Shown: positions 36,622 to 45,924 of the stretch, one piece after another | Numbering within the stretch: position 1 is the stretch's first letter | Layout: every line of letters starts with the position of its first letter | From: Novosphingobium naphthalenivorans NBRC 102051 | Lineage (GTDB): Bacteria; Pseudomonadota; Alphaproteobacteria; Sphingomonadales; Sphingomonadaceae | NCBI RefSeq assembly: GCF_001590985.1 | Contig: NZ_BCTX01000004.1 | Span: 59,162 to 123,161 of the forward strand | Length of the DNA: 64,000 nt | Direction: 5' to 3' | Translations under genes and position numbers: made by a program | Notes under the pieces: generated by a model | The model's database searches: none | Seen by the model: only the letters and a program-made list of their open reading frames with translations | What the model was told of the DNA's origin: nothing

Positions 36622-37461
36622 ATGGCCGCCAAGCGGGGCAAGAACGAGCCGCCCAAACCAATCATCGTCAAGAAGATCACCGTGGTTGCCGGCGGCCACC
36701 ACGGCGGCGCGTGGAAAGTCGCCTATGCCGACTTCGTGACGGCGATGATGGCGTTCTTCCTCCTCTTGTGGATTCTCGGTGCGACCACCGAAAAGCAGCG
36801 CAAGGGCATTGCCGACTACTTCACGCCGACGCTGGTCAAGAACAAGGACGCCTCCGCAGGGTCGGGCGCCGGCCTGCTGGGCGGTTCCTCGCTTGTCGAC
36901 GCCGACGATTATCCGCACCGCGCCGGCCAGACCGGCACCAAGACGCTGACCATTCCGCGCGACGCCACCGGCGGACCGAAGGAAGGCGGCACTAAGGTCA
37001 AGCGCACCATGCGCGCCAAGGAAGCGGTCACGAAAAAGCTCGAATCGACCCGGCGCCTGCGCCAGCTCGCCAAACAGGTCCGGCTCGTCGACACCACTGA
37101 GGGCGTGCGCATCGACCTGGTGGACGACGCCGACTTCTCGATGTTCCGCATGGGCACCACGGTGCTGACCCCCGAGGCCGCCGAACTGATCAGCGCGCTC
37201 GCCGAGGCCGTCGGCCCCGATGCTGGCCAGCTCACCATCCGCGGCCATACCGATGCCCTGCCGTACAAGGCGGATGTCCGGGGCAACAACTGGTCGCTCT
37301 CGGCCGGCCGTGCCGAAGCGACGCGCCAGGCCCTGATGCGTGATGGCATCAGCGAGGACCGGTTCAAGCGCATCGAAGGCGTGGCCGACAAGGAACTGCT
37401 GATCCCGGACAATCCGCAGGATCCGCGCAACCGCCGTATCTCCATCACGCTGCTGGACTGA
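36622..37461 (+). CDS. motB: Flagellar motor stator protein MotB
   Basis: A 279-aa stator subunit anchored to peptidoglycan. The N-terminus is basic, then HHGGAWKVAYADFVTAMMAF holds the channel Asp in the single transmembrane helix (FVTAMMAFFLLLWIL). The plug segment follows (KGIADYFTPT). The C-terminal OmpA-like domain has RGHTDALPYKADVRGNNWSL, SAGRAEATRQAL and DPRNRRISI. Complete and standard, unlike the miniature partner at 26414. Confidence 0.95.
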   Translation: MAAKRGKNEPPKPIIVKKITVVAGGHHGGAWKVAYADFVTAMMAFFLLLWILGATTEKQRKGIADYFTPTLVKNKDASAGSGAGLLGGSSLVDADDYPHRAGQTGTKTLTIPRDATGGPKEGGTKVKRTMRAKEAVTKKLESTRRLRQLAKQVRLVDTTEGVRIDLVDDADFSMFRMGTTVLTPEAAELISALAEAVGPDAGQLTIRGHTDALPYKADVRGNNWSLSAGRAEATRQALMRDGISEDRFKRIEGVADKELLIPDNPQDPRNRRISITLLD

Positions 37462-38277
37462 TCCGGCGCCGGCCCTGTACCCGGATCCGGCCATCACGGC
37501 CGCGATCCGGTTGCCGGGCCACGCGTCCGGCCGCCGCGCCATGGCGCTCGAACGAAAGGGAGAGCGTGCCTGGTGCAACCGGACCGGAATCCGGCCTTCC
37601 CACCCTCCGTGCTCTCTACGAAAGCTTTACTGACGGCGCTCTTCGGATCGACCGTGAGGTCTGGTTGACCATCTGCGCCGGGCACGCCCGCTGGCGCTCG
37701 CCCTGTTTCGAGGCCGAAAAGCCTTGCCGCACTGGCAGCCCCCAACATCCGTCTCGACGCACGGTGCAGGGGTAGCTCGCCAATCGTCCTCACGTCCGTA
37801 AGCGCGAGTCCCGCCCCGATCGGCCCGATGCCGTTCTCACTGGCCCGGCACGCAACCGGATAACCATTCGCGAACGTGTTGGGAGGCTTATGCGGACGCG
37901 TCCTCGCGCATGGGAAACGCGCAAGGACAAAGCAGCGATGGTTGGCCCACCGGACAGTCGGCTGCGTGAGGAAGAGGTCCACCGGCGATGGTATTAACGA
38001 TGCATCCGCAAGGCGGCCTTGTCCGAACGCCAAGAGCTGACCGGCTGACGATAGCCGTGTTTGACCCTACTGGGTCATGCCCGGCACCATCCGTGTAACC
38101 GGCAGCGCCGCTAGGCGCATCGCCAAGTCCACAACGATCGCGGGCATTTTCGGGAAAGGGGGCAGTCTGGGGCCCGCTATGTCAGAGAACCCCTCCGGCA
38201 AAGCGGCCGCTCCGAACCTGCGTGGGAGACCATCGCCACCGTATGGCGAAGGTTCCCTGTGCCTATCCTGCAGACAC
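37462..38277. other. Gene-poor interval between motB and fliC
   Basis: About 800 bases between convergent motB and fliC contain no convincing gene. Open frames exist on both strands (for example minus 37494-38033, 179 codons), but none has a recognisable motif, good ribosome-binding site or normal amino-acid composition. In an otherwise gapless 35-kb island this is the largest empty stretch. It may be a decayed gene or insertion point, or hold an untranslated RNA; I see no decisive sign. Confidence 0.5.
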
Positions 38278-38316
38278 GAAAAAGGGCCCGGCGGTCTGGG
38301 GAAACCCACCGGGCCC
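38278..38316 (-). terminator. Intrinsic terminator of fliC
   Basis: On the minus strand GGGCCCGG and CCGGGCCC (38316-38309 and 38291-38284) form a strong 8-bp stem, followed by a run of five T (38283-38279). It lies 45 bases after the flagellin stop codon. Confidence 0.85.
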
Positions 38317-38360
38317 GAAAACCTGCTTGGTTAGGGCAGGCTGGTTAACTAATTTTTAGA

Positions 38361-39185
38361 TTAGCGCAGCAGCGACAGGACGTTCTGCTGGCTCTGGTTG
38401 GCCTGCGAGAGCATCGCGGTCGAAGCCTGCGAGAGGATCTGCGCCTTGGCCATCGCCGTGGTTTCGCTCGAATAGTCGGCGTCCTCGATCCGCGAACGCG
38501 CGTCCGAGAGGTTCGTCACGTTGTTGGTCAGGGTGTTGATCGCCGATTCGAGGCGGTTCTGGCCGGCACCCAGCGAAGCGCGGGTGGAGTTAACGTCCGC
38601 CAGAGCAGAATCGACGTTGTCGATGGTGGTCGAAGCGGCCGTCGAGGTCGAAACGTCCAGAGCCGCCGACGTGATGTTGGTGCCGTCGATCGCGGTCGAC
38701 GTCAGCGTGATCTTCTCGCCCGAGTTCGCACCGGTCTGGATGTCGAAGGAGACGTCCGAACCCGACGTGGTCGAGAACAGCGCGTTGCCGTTGAACTTCG
38801 TCTGCGAGAGCACGTCGCCGATCTGGCTGGTGAGCGCGGTCACTTCCGACTGCATCGCCGCACGGTCGGAGTCCTGGTAGGTACCCGAGGACGACTGGAC
38901 CGAAAGTTCACGAACGCGCTGCAGCATGTTGGTAACTTCCGACAGAGCGCCGTCGGCGGTCTGGGCCAGCGAGATACCGTCGTTGGCGTTACGGATGCCC
39001 TGGCTCATGCCCTTGATCGACGAGGTCATCGAGGTGGCGATGGCGAGGCCGGCGGCGTCGTCCTTCGAACCGTTGATACGCTTGCCGGTCGACAGGCGCT
39101 CCATGACCGTGCTCTGCATCTTGCTCGCCGAGTTCGAGGCGTTCATCGCCTTGATCGCCGAGATGTTGGTATTGATAACTGACAT
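38361..39185 (-). CDS. fliC: Flagellin (filament protein)
   Basis: A 274-aa flagellin with full N- and C-terminal D0/D1 domains and little surface domain. [51 protein letters not shown] (residues 87-97) and the C-terminal [20 protein letters not shown] and LSLLR are the hallmarks. The sequence keeps QRVRELSVQ, as in enterobacterial flagellins recognised by TLR5. The ATG at 39185 is the canonical start; earlier frame is noncoding leader. It is transcribed alone from a sigma-28-like promoter and ends at a strong terminator. No second flagellin is present in the window. Confidence 0.96.
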   Translation of the reverse strand: MSVINTNISAIKAMNASNSASKMQSTVMERLSTGKRINGSKDDAAGLAIATSMTSSIKGMSQGIRNANDGISLAQTADGALSEVTNMLQRVRELSVQSSSGTYQDSDRAAMQSEVTALTSQIGDVLSQTKFNGNALFSTTSGSDVSFDIQTGANSGEKITLTSTAIDGTNITSAALDVSTSTAASTTIDNVDSALADVNSTRASLGAGQNRLESAINTLTNNVTNLSDARSRIEDADYSSETTAMAKAQILSQASTAMLSQANQSQQNVLSLLR

Positions 39186-39257
39186 TTCAAAGCTCCCGTT
39201 AGGTGTCCCGAGATCCGGGCAACCTGACCGGCCCATCCGGCACGGCTGCCACTGCAT

Positions 39258-39284
39258 AGACCGGCAACGGACCGGCAAAATTAA
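39258..39284 (-). promoter_or_regulatory. Sigma-28-like promoter of fliC
   Basis: On the minus strand TTAA (39284-39281) is followed after 15 bases by GCCGGTCT (39265-39258), near the FliA consensus TAAA-N15-GCCGATAA. It gives a leader of about 65 bases. The GCCG core fits; the last bases of the -10 do not match well. Confidence 0.5.
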
Positions 39285-39354
39285 GCCGCTTCGTTGCCGG
39301 TTTCTTGCCGGGGGCTTGCCGGATGGCCTGCAGACCCTTGCCGCATAACGGCAA
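39261..39354. promoter_or_regulatory. Cluster of TTGCCGG/CCGGCAA motifs and the TTGCCG-N5-CGGCAA palindrome
   Basis: Between fliC and the activator gene there are two CCGGCAA and three TTGCCGG heptamers (39261-39321), then the palindrome TTGCCG-CATAA-CGGCAA at 39338-39354, which continues with ATTTA. The same palindrome and extension occur upstream of flgB (27599-27615, opposite orientation). It is a candidate binding array for the activator encoded next door. Confidence 0.55.
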
Positions 39355-39376
39355 ATTTAGGTGTTAATACGAGGCC

Positions 39377-39403
39377 TTAAATTTCCGATCTCTTGGCCGT
39401 TAG
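39377..39403 (+). promoter_or_regulatory. Possible sigma-28-like promoter of the activator-fliE operon
   Basis: TTAA (39377-39380), 15 bases, GCCGTTAG (39396-39403) has the same layout as the fliC promoter and gives a leader of about 45 bases. The match to the -10 is partial, and no other promoter type was evident here. Confidence 0.35.
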
Positions 39404-39454
39404 GCCCACATAAACACCCTCGGAACTGGTTAATTCCACGGGGGAAATCGAGAC

Positions 39455-40744
39455 ATGGCCGCTCTGGCTCTTAACGATGAATTTGCGCGCCGGCATGGTC
39501 CGCTGGTCAATCGCGCGGGGGCGATCGCGACGTCGTTGTTCGACTGCACCGCGATCGATCTGCGCGACGCGAAGGATACTGCACCGGGCAATCCGAATGC
39601 GCGCACCGTGCGTCTTGCCCGCGGCCACATGCCCGCCCTGAGCCGCGCTGCCGATGGTGAAATCAGCCTGACTTACGGCGACGGCGTCAGCGAAGCCTCG
39701 CTTGCCATGCTGCTCGCCGCCATGTCCGGCCCCGCCGAACCGATCGCCGCCGATCCCGAAAGTCTCTCGATTTTCGCGCTGGCCGACCGTCTGGCCACCA
39801 GCGACATCCCCGTTCTGATCAATGGCCCGACCGGCACCGGCAAGGAAGTGCTCAGCCGTTTCATCCATGCCCGCAGCGACCGTCGCAACGGCCCGTTCAT
39901 CGCCGTCAACTGCGCGGCGATGCCGGAAGCCATGCTGGAGGCCATGCTGTTCGGCCACCAGAAGGGCGCTTTCACCGGCGCGACCCAGGCCAGCGAAGGC
40001 TTCATGCGTGCAGCCGACGGCGGCACCCTGCTGCTCGACGAAATCGCCGAGATGCCGCTCCAGCTTCAGGCCAAGCTGCTGCGTGCGCTCCAGGAACAGG
40101 AAGTCGTGCCGATCGGTGCGACTCACCCGATTAAGGTTAACGTGCGGGTAATCGCTTGCGCCAACCGCGATCTTCCGGCCGAAGTTGCCGAAGGCCGTTT
40201 CCGCGCCGACCTTTACTACCGCCTCAATGTCTTCCCGCTGACGCTGCGCCCGCTGCGCGAACGTCCGGACGACATCGCGCCGCTCGCCTTCGCCATGGCC
40301 CTGCGCCATGCGCCCGATCCGGCCCGCGTTCCGGTGCTGACCGAAGGCGCCCTGGCCATGCTCAAGCTGCACCAGTGGCCGGGCAATGTCCGCGAACTCG
40401 AAAACGTCATGCGCCGCGCCCTGCTGCTGGCTCACGGCAAGGACCTGATCGCCCCCGAAGATATCGTCTTCGACAGCCCGGCCCGTCTCGTTGCCGCTCC
40501 GGCGCCGACCTCGATGGAAGCCCTCGCGGCTGCCGCGGCCGCCGAAGCGCCCCGCCGCCTGTCGAGCGTCGTCCAGATCTCGGAAGCCCGCGCGATCATG
40601 GAAACGCTTGAGGCCTGCGGCGGCAACCGCGGCCGCGCCGCCCGCGAGCTCGGCATTTCGGAGCGCACGCTTCGCTACCGCCTCGCCTCGCTGCGCGAGG
40701 CCGGCATTGAGATCGGCCGCACTGCGGTCGGCGGCCGGCGATGA
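39455..40744 (+). CDS. Sigma-54-dependent flagellar transcriptional activator (FlbD/FleQ type)
   Basis: A 429-aa bacterial enhancer-binding protein. Residues 1 to about 100 form a short N-terminal domain without a recognisable receiver signature. The AAA+ domain (about 105-335) has Walker A GPTGTGKE (124-131), the sigma-54 contact loop GAFTGA (171-176), Walker B LLLDEI (192-197) and the sensor/R-finger region FRADLYYRLNVFPLTLRPL. The C-terminus has a Fis-type helix-turn-helix (GNRGRAARELGISERTLRYR). Its stop overlaps fliE. It should activate the sigma-54 promoters of flgB and flgA. Which ortholog (FlbD, FlrC or FleQ) it is cannot be settled by sequence alone. Confidence 0.92.
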   Translation: MAALALNDEFARRHGPLVNRAGAIATSLFDCTAIDLRDAKDTAPGNPNARTVRLARGHMPALSRAADGEISLTYGDGVSEASLAMLLAAMSGPAEPIAADPESLSIFALADRLATSDIPVLINGPTGTGKEVLSRFIHARSDRRNGPFIAVNCAAMPEAMLEAMLFGHQKGAFTGATQASEGFMRAADGGTLLLDEIAEMPLQLQAKLLRALQEQEVVPIGATHPIKVNVRVIACANRDLPAEVAEGRFRADLYYRLNVFPLTLRPLRERPDDIAPLAFAMALRHAPDPARVPVLTEGALAMLKLHQWPGNVRELENVMRRALLLAHGKDLIAPEDIVFDSPARLVAAPAPTSMEALAAAAAAEAPRRLSSVVQISEARAIMETLEACGGNRGRAARELGISERTLRYRLASLREAGIEIGRTAVGGRR

Positions 40745-41124
40745 GCGGGATCTCTGGCATCGGCGGTGGCGCCGGCGGTGTCCAGCAGATCATGCAGATG
40801 CGCCAGCAGATCATTCAGCGCAACGATCTGCTCAAGCAACTGCATTCCACCCAGGGCGCCGACGCCACTGCCGTTGCCGGCCCGGCCCAGACGCAGGAGC
40901 CCGCACAGGGTTTCGCCGATACGCTGAAGAATGCTCTGGACGGTGTGAGTTCGGTGCAGGCGAAAGCCGACGGGCTGACCGAAGCCTATCAGAAGGGCGA
41001 AGTGACCGACGTCGCCAAGGTCATGCTCGCCCGCCAGGAAGCCGGTGTTGCCTTCGAAGCAACCCTGCAGGTTCGTAACAAGCTGTTGTCCGCCTATCAG
41101 GACATCATGCGAATGGGGGTCTGA
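40741..41124 (+). CDS. fliE: Flagellar hook-basal body protein FliE
   Basis: A 127-aa MS ring-rod junction protein. The N-terminus is Gly/Gln-rich; the C-terminal half has FADTLKNALDGVSSVQAKAD, then VTDVAKVMLARQEAGVAFEA and RNKLLSAYQDIMRMGV, the FliE signature end. The ATG shares ATGA with the activator stop, tying the structural operon to its regulator. Confidence 0.94.
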   Translation: MSGISGIGGGAGGVQQIMQMRQQIIQRNDLLKQLHSTQGADATAVAGPAQTQEPAQGFADTLKNALDGVSSVQAKADGLTEAYQKGEVTDVAKVMLARQEAGVAFEATLQVRNKLLSAYQDIMRMGV

Positions 41125-41130
41125 TAAGAC

Positions 41131-42915
41131 ATGTCCGATCTCGTTCCCGCTACTCCCGATGGTGCGCCGGGCGCCGGTCTTCCGGCGTCCGCCTCCCTGT
41201 TCGCCCCGCTCATGAACCCGGCCGGCGGCAGCGTGCTGACGCGCCTTTCCGCGTTTGGTGCCCAGCCTGCGATCAAGAAGATGCTGCCTGCCTTCGTCGG
41301 CCTCTCGGCAGTCGGCGGCGCCCTGCTGGCCTGGAGCGCGCTGACGCCCGACCCGCAGCGCACGCTCTATGCCCAGCTCGACGACAGCGATCGCGCGGGC
41401 GTCGCGGCCGCGCTCGATCAGGCATCCATTCCCTATCACATCGACAACTCGACCGGCGCCCTGACGGTTGCCGACAGCGACTATTACAAGGCCCGGATGC
41501 TGGTCGCCTCCAACGGCTCGCTGGCAACGCCCGAAAGCGGCGACCAGGTTCTCGACAAGCTGCCGATGGGGGCCAGCCGCACGCTGGAAGGCGAACGCCT
41601 GCGCTCTGCCCGCGAGCATGACCTGCAGCTGACGATCGGTGAGATCGACGGGGTCGATTCGGTCCGGGTCCATCTGGCCGAAGGCGAGAAATCGGTCTTC
41701 GTGCGTGACAACGTCGCACCGTCCGCATCGGTCATGGTGCGCATGAAATCCGGCCGCCAGCTCAGCGACAGCCAGGTTTCCGCGATCGTCAATCTGGTCG
41801 CAGGCTCGGTGCCCGGTCTCTCGCCAGACGCCGTTCGTGTGGTCGACCAGCACGGCCGCCTGCTGTCCGACAGCAGCGGCAATACCGATTCCGACCGCCT
41901 TGACTTGCAGGCGCGCATGGAAAGCAAACTGCGTGAACAAGTCTCGCAGCTCCTGCGCCCGGTCCTTGGCGAAGGCAACTTCACTTCGGAGATCCAAGTC
42001 GATCTTGACATGAGCGAAGTCACCGCCGCGCGCGAAAGCTACGACAAGGATGGCGTCGTGCGCAGCGAGTCCGAGCAGCAGTCGCAGTCCACCGGAGCGA
42101 GCCAGGCGCCCGTCGGCGTCCCCGGCGTGCTCTCCAACACGCCGCCGCCCACCACGCAAGCCACTCCGGGAGCACCGCAGGGCACCCAGCCCACGCCGGC
42201 CGCGACCCCGCCGACGAGCGGCGAATCCTCCTCCACCCGCACTTATGAACTGGGCCGCGAGGTTTCGGTCTCCAGCAATGGGCCAGGTTCCATCAAGCGC
42301 CTTTCGGTGGCCGTCGCCATCAGCGCCGATGCCATGAAGGGCGCCAAGCCGCAGGATCTCAGGGATCTGGAAGCGCTGGTCAGTGCCGCGGTCGGCGCCG
42401 ATCCCCGGCGCGGCGACCAGGTGAAAGTCGTGACCCGCAGCTTCGAGCCGGTCTCTGAAGATGCCCTGCCCTTCTACGAAACCAGCTGGTTCGCGATGCT
42501 CGTGCGCAATGGCGCGGCGGTGCTGGCCGTGCTGCTGGTTCTGCTGCTGGGTGTGCGCCCGGTGATCAAGGCCCTGCGCGGCGACAAGCCCGCGAAGGAC
42601 GACAAGAAGGCGAAAAAGGCCAAGAAGGGCGCCTCGGACGAGGACGATGATGAAGAGAGCGAGGATATCGAAGGCGAAGCCGCCGGAGCCGCCGCTCAGG
42701 ACAGCCCGCCGGCCACGGCATCGCTGATCCACCCGAACAGTCTGCTCGGTGCGGAAGGCGTGAACATCGAGATGCACCGGTCCGAACTTCTGACCCGTCA
42801 GCTCGACCTGGCCCAGCGCCTCGTCTCCGAACAGCCCGCCAGCGCCGTCGCTGCCTTGCGCCAGATGCTGAACGAACCGCCCTCCGAGGATGAGACCAAG
42901 CAGGAAGCCGCGTGA
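41131..42915 (+). CDS. fliF: Flagellar MS-ring protein FliF
   Basis: A 594-aa membrane ring protein. Transmembrane helices lie near residues 48-70 (LPAFVGLSAVGGALLAWSAL) and about 455-475 (AAVLAVLLVLLLGVRP). Between them is the periplasmic ring-building region with LDQASIPYHIDNSTGALTV and SVMVRMKSGRQLSDSQVSAI. A Thr/Pro-rich insert lies near 330-365. The C-terminal LLTRQLDLAQRLVSEQPASA is the FliG-binding end. Confidence 0.96.
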   Translation: MSDLVPATPDGAPGAGLPASASLFAPLMNPAGGSVLTRLSAFGAQPAIKKMLPAFVGLSAVGGALLAWSALTPDPQRTLYAQLDDSDRAGVAAALDQASIPYHIDNSTGALTVADSDYYKARMLVASNGSLATPESGDQVLDKLPMGASRTLEGERLRSAREHDLQLTIGEIDGVDSVRVHLAEGEKSVFVRDNVAPSASVMVRMKSGRQLSDSQVSAIVNLVAGSVPGLSPDAVRVVDQHGRLLSDSSGNTDSDRLDLQARMESKLREQVSQLLRPVLGEGNFTSEIQVDLDMSEVTAARESYDKDGVVRSESEQQSQSTGASQAPVGVPGVLSNTPPPTTQATPGAPQGTQPTPAATPPTSGESSSTRTYELGREVSVSSNGPGSIKRLSVAVAISADAMKGAKPQDLRDLEALVSAAVGADPRRGDQVKVVTRSFEPVSEDALPFYETSWFAMLVRNGAAVLAVLLVLLLGVRPVIKALRGDKPAKDDKKAKKAKKGASDEDDDEESEDIEGEAAGAAAQDSPPATASLIHPNSLLGAEGVNIEMHRSELLTRQLDLAQRLVSEQPASAVAALRQMLNEPPSEDETKQEAA

Positions 42916-43922
42916 TGAGTGAAGTCGTTCCCCTGCGCGCAGCTGACAGCGCCGCTGTCATGATGATGCTGCTGGCTGAAGACCAGACGGCCCGCATTCT
43001 CTCCGAGCTCGAACCGGACGAGCTGCGGATGCTCGGCGAGAAGATGTGCGCTCTGGGCGAAATCAGCCCGGAAATCATCGCCCAGGCCATCACCGGCTTC
43101 GTCGAGAAGACCGAGAAGCTCGGCCTTGTCGCCCACAACCGCGTCGGCCAGGTCCGCTCGATGATGCACCGCGCCATCGGCGAGGTGAAGACCGAGAACC
43201 TGATGCGCCGGATCGTGCCCGAGGAACCGAAGACCTCGACGCTGGAACTGGCGCGCTGGCTCAATCCGGAAGCGCTGGTGCCGCTGGTGAAGGACGAGCA
43301 TCCGCAGACCATCGCAGTGCTGCTGATCCAGCTCGACCCCGAAGTCGCGGCCGAAGTGCTCCACTCGCTTCCGCCCGAAATCCAGCCCCAGATCATTCAC
43401 CGCATCGCCACGCTGGGCCCGGTTGCGCCGCCCGCGCTGGAAATGCTGGAGGAACTGCTGAACCAGCGCATCACCGAATGCCACGGCCAGCGCCCGCTGC
43501 AGATGGGCGGTGCGCGCGAGGCGGCCGAGATCATCAACGGCACCGGCAAGGTTACGGAAAAGCGGATCATGAGCGAGCTCAACAAGCTCGACAAGCCGAT
43601 GGCCAAGAAGATCGAGGAAGAGATGTTCAAGTTCGAGCACCTCTTCGTGCTCGAACCCATGGCGATGGGCGCCCTGCTGCGCGATGTCCCGAGCGACACC
43701 CTGATCGACGCCCTGAAGGGTATCGGCGAGGAAGAACGCACCTTCTTCTTCCGCGCCATGTCGAGCCGCGCCGCCGATGGCGTGAAGGACGAGATCGCCG
43801 CACGCGGCCGGACCAAGCTGGCCGATGTGGTCGCTGCGCAGAAGGAGATCGTGACGATCGCCCGCAAGCTGGCGGCGGAAGGCACGATCGTGTTCGGTTC
43901 GAGCGACGACGATTATGTCTGA
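42915..43922 (+). CDS. fliG: Flagellar motor switch protein FliG
   Basis: A 335-aa rotor protein. N-terminal FliF-binding part (AAVMMMLLAEDQTARILSEL), middle EHPQTIAVLLIQLD, and the C-terminal torque domain with VPSDTLIDALKGIGEEERTF and FFRAMSSRAADGVKDEI. The charged residues that meet MotA are in this last part. I chose the ATG at 42915, with AGGAAG seven bases upstream, over the GTG at 42912. Confidence 0.96.
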   Translation: MSEVVPLRAADSAAVMMMLLAEDQTARILSELEPDELRMLGEKMCALGEISPEIIAQAITGFVEKTEKLGLVAHNRVGQVRSMMHRAIGEVKTENLMRRIVPEEPKTSTLELARWLNPEALVPLVKDEHPQTIAVLLIQLDPEVAAEVLHSLPPEIQPQIIHRIATLGPVAPPALEMLEELLNQRITECHGQRPLQMGGAREAAEIINGTGKVTEKRIMSELNKLDKPMAKKIEEEMFKFEHLFVLEPMAMGALLRDVPSDTLIDALKGIGEEERTFFFRAMSSRAADGVKDEIAARGRTKLADVVAAQKEIVTIARKLAAEGTIVFGSSDDDYV

Positions 43923-44571
43923 CCTCGGCTTTCCCGTCCCAAAACCCGAATTCAGTCTGCTGGAGGCTTTCGCCAGACCGGGCGGGTTCCGGCCGGACAA
44001 GCGTTTCGAGGCGCTGCTGGATGCGAACGCACCGCAGCCTGAGCCGGAACCCGAACCGGCTCCGCCCCCTGAACCGGCCGCCGCCGCCGAAGAGGAACAG
44101 CCCGATCCGGTCGCCGAGGCCTTTGCCCAGGGTTTTGCCGCAGGCCACGACCAGGCCCAGACCGAAGCGCAGGCACGCGCCGCCGAAGACGCGGCTGCGT
44201 TCGAAGGGCTGAAACTGGCGTTCGGCCGGCTCGACGCGGCTCTGGAAGAAGAATTGCGCCTGCGCCTGCGCGATACCGTCGTAGCCCTGTGCGAAGCCGC
44301 GCTGGCCCCGCTCGCCATCGACGAGGACGCGCTGATGCACCGCATCACCCGCGCGGCATCGATGCTGGCGCGGGCGGACGACGAGCGCCTCGTCCGGCTT
44401 CACCCGGACGACATCAAGCTGATCGCTCCGCAGCTCTCGCGCGAATGGCACGTCAAGCCTGATGCCACGCTGGAGCGCGGCACCGTGCGCATCGAGAGCC
44501 AGAACGGCGGCGTCGAGGATGGCCCCGCCACCTGGCGCCTCGCCATTGCCGAGGCGATGCACGAATGCTGA
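43915..44571 (+). CDS. fliH: Flagellar export ATPase regulator FliH
   Basis: A 218-aa stalk protein of the export ATPase. A Glu/Pro-rich segment (about 40-65) precedes AEAFAQGFAAGHDQAQTEAQ, the typical FliH helix with small residues at regular spacing, then the conserved C-terminal domain containing LSREWHVKPDATLERG. It overlaps fliG by eight bases and fliI by seven. Confidence 0.9.
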   Translation: MSDLGFPVPKPEFSLLEAFARPGGFRPDKRFEALLDANAPQPEPEPEPAPPPEPAAAAEEEQPDPVAEAFAQGFAAGHDQAQTEAQARAAEDAAAFEGLKLAFGRLDAALEEELRLRLRDTVVALCEAALAPLAIDEDALMHRITRAASMLARADDERLVRLHPDDIKLIAPQLSREWHVKPDATLERGTVRIESQNGGVEDGPATWRLAIAEAMHEC

Positions 44572-45887
44572 AGCTCTGGGATTCGATCCTGACCGACATG
44601 TCCGGCGAGCAGATCGACCTCGCCCCGCGCCGGTTCGGCCGAGTGGTCGCCTGCGACGGCGGCCTGCTCGAAGTGAGCGGCCTGTCCGTGCCGGTGGGCG
44701 GGATGTGCCGCATCGCCCATGGCGGCAACCTTTCGATTTCCGCCGAAGTCATCGGCTTCCGCAACGGCCGCACGATGATGATGCTGCTGGGCGACACGAT
44801 CATGCTGCGCCCCGGCGCCCGCGTCTGCCCGCAGGGCCGCCCCGGCATGTTGCCGGTGGGAGACGGCTTCCTCGGCCGCGCGGTCGATGGCGAAGGCCTG
44901 CCGATCGACGGCGGCCCGCCGATCCACAGCCGCATGGAATGGCCCGCCGGCGGCGTGCGCACCTCCGCGCTCGATCGCAGCCCGGTGCGCGAGACCTTCG
45001 ACACCGGCGTGCGCGCGCTCAATGCCCTCACCACTTTCGGCATCGGCCAGCGCATCGGCGTGATGGCCGGCTCAGGCGTCGGCAAGTCGGTGCTGATCGA
45101 CATGATCGCGCGCGGCTCCAGCGCCGACATCGTGATTGTCGGCCTGATCGGCGAACGTGCCCGCGAAGTCTCGGACTTCGTGGAACGGCACATGAATGCC
45201 GAGAAGAAGGACAAGACGGTCGTCGTCGCGGTTCCCGCCGACCACGCGCCGAACCTGCGCCTGCGCGGCGCGATGCTGGCGACTTCGATGGCCGAGCACT
45301 TCCGTGCGCAGGGCAAGAAAGTCCTGCTCATCATGGACAGCCTCACCCGCGTCGCCCACGCCGCGCGCGAGATCGGCCTGCTGCTGGGCGAGCCCGGCGC
45401 AGCGCGCGGCTATCCGCCTTCGGCGCTCGCCACGATCACCAAGCTGGTGGAGCGCGCGGGCAATTCGGCGGCGACCGGCGGTTCGGTGACGGGCCTCTAC
45501 ACCGTGCTGGCAGACGGCGACAATCAGGACGATCCGGTGGTCGATACCGCCCGCTCGATCCTCGACGGCCATATCGTGCTCTCGCGCGCCCTCGCGCAGC
45601 GCGGCCAGTATCCGGCGGTCGATATCGCCGCCTCGCTCAGCCGCGTGATGAACGACATCGTGCCGCCGCAGCATCAGGAGCTGGCCCGCGAATTCCGCGC
45701 GCTGACGGCAAGCTACGAAGCCAACCGTGACCTGGTGCTGATGGGCGCCTACCGTGCGGGGGCCGACCACAAGCTGGACCGCGCGATTGCCATGCACGAC
45801 CTGCTGTCCGCGTTCCTGAGCCAGTCGGCACGCGAAACGATCAATCTCGCAGACAGCGCCGCGCAACTGGTGGCGCTGCTGGGATGA
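44565..45887 (+). CDS. fliI: Flagellum-specific export ATPase FliI
   Basis: A 440-aa type III export ATPase related to F1-ATPase beta. P-loop GSGVGKS in IGVMAGSGVGKSVLIDMIAR, Walker B LLIMDSLTRVAHAAREIGLL, and GEPGAARGYPPSALATITKL are present. The N-terminal domain and the C-terminal helix bundle are complete. Its normal length and full motif set indicate an active enzyme. Confidence 0.97.
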   Translation: MLKLWDSILTDMSGEQIDLAPRRFGRVVACDGGLLEVSGLSVPVGGMCRIAHGGNLSISAEVIGFRNGRTMMMLLGDTIMLRPGARVCPQGRPGMLPVGDGFLGRAVDGEGLPIDGGPPIHSRMEWPAGGVRTSALDRSPVRETFDTGVRALNALTTFGIGQRIGVMAGSGVGKSVLIDMIARGSSADIVIVGLIGERAREVSDFVERHMNAEKKDKTVVVAVPADHAPNLRLRGAMLATSMAEHFRAQGKKVLLIMDSLTRVAHAAREIGLLLGEPGAARGYPPSALATITKLVERAGNSAATGGSVTGLYTVLADGDNQDDPVVDTARSILDGHIVLSRALAQRGQYPAVDIAASLSRVMNDIVPPQHQELAREFRALTASYEANRDLVLMGAYRAGADHKLDRAIAMHDLLSAFLSQSARETINLADSAAQLVALLG

Positions 45888-45924
45888 TGGACATGCACGC
45901 CGCGCCCCGTCGTGAGATCTCGCC

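Noticed and set aside
37494..38033. 179-codon minus-strand open frame in the motB-fliC gap
   Set aside because: No recognisable motif, no ribosome-binding site and an amino-acid mix typical of random GC-rich frames.
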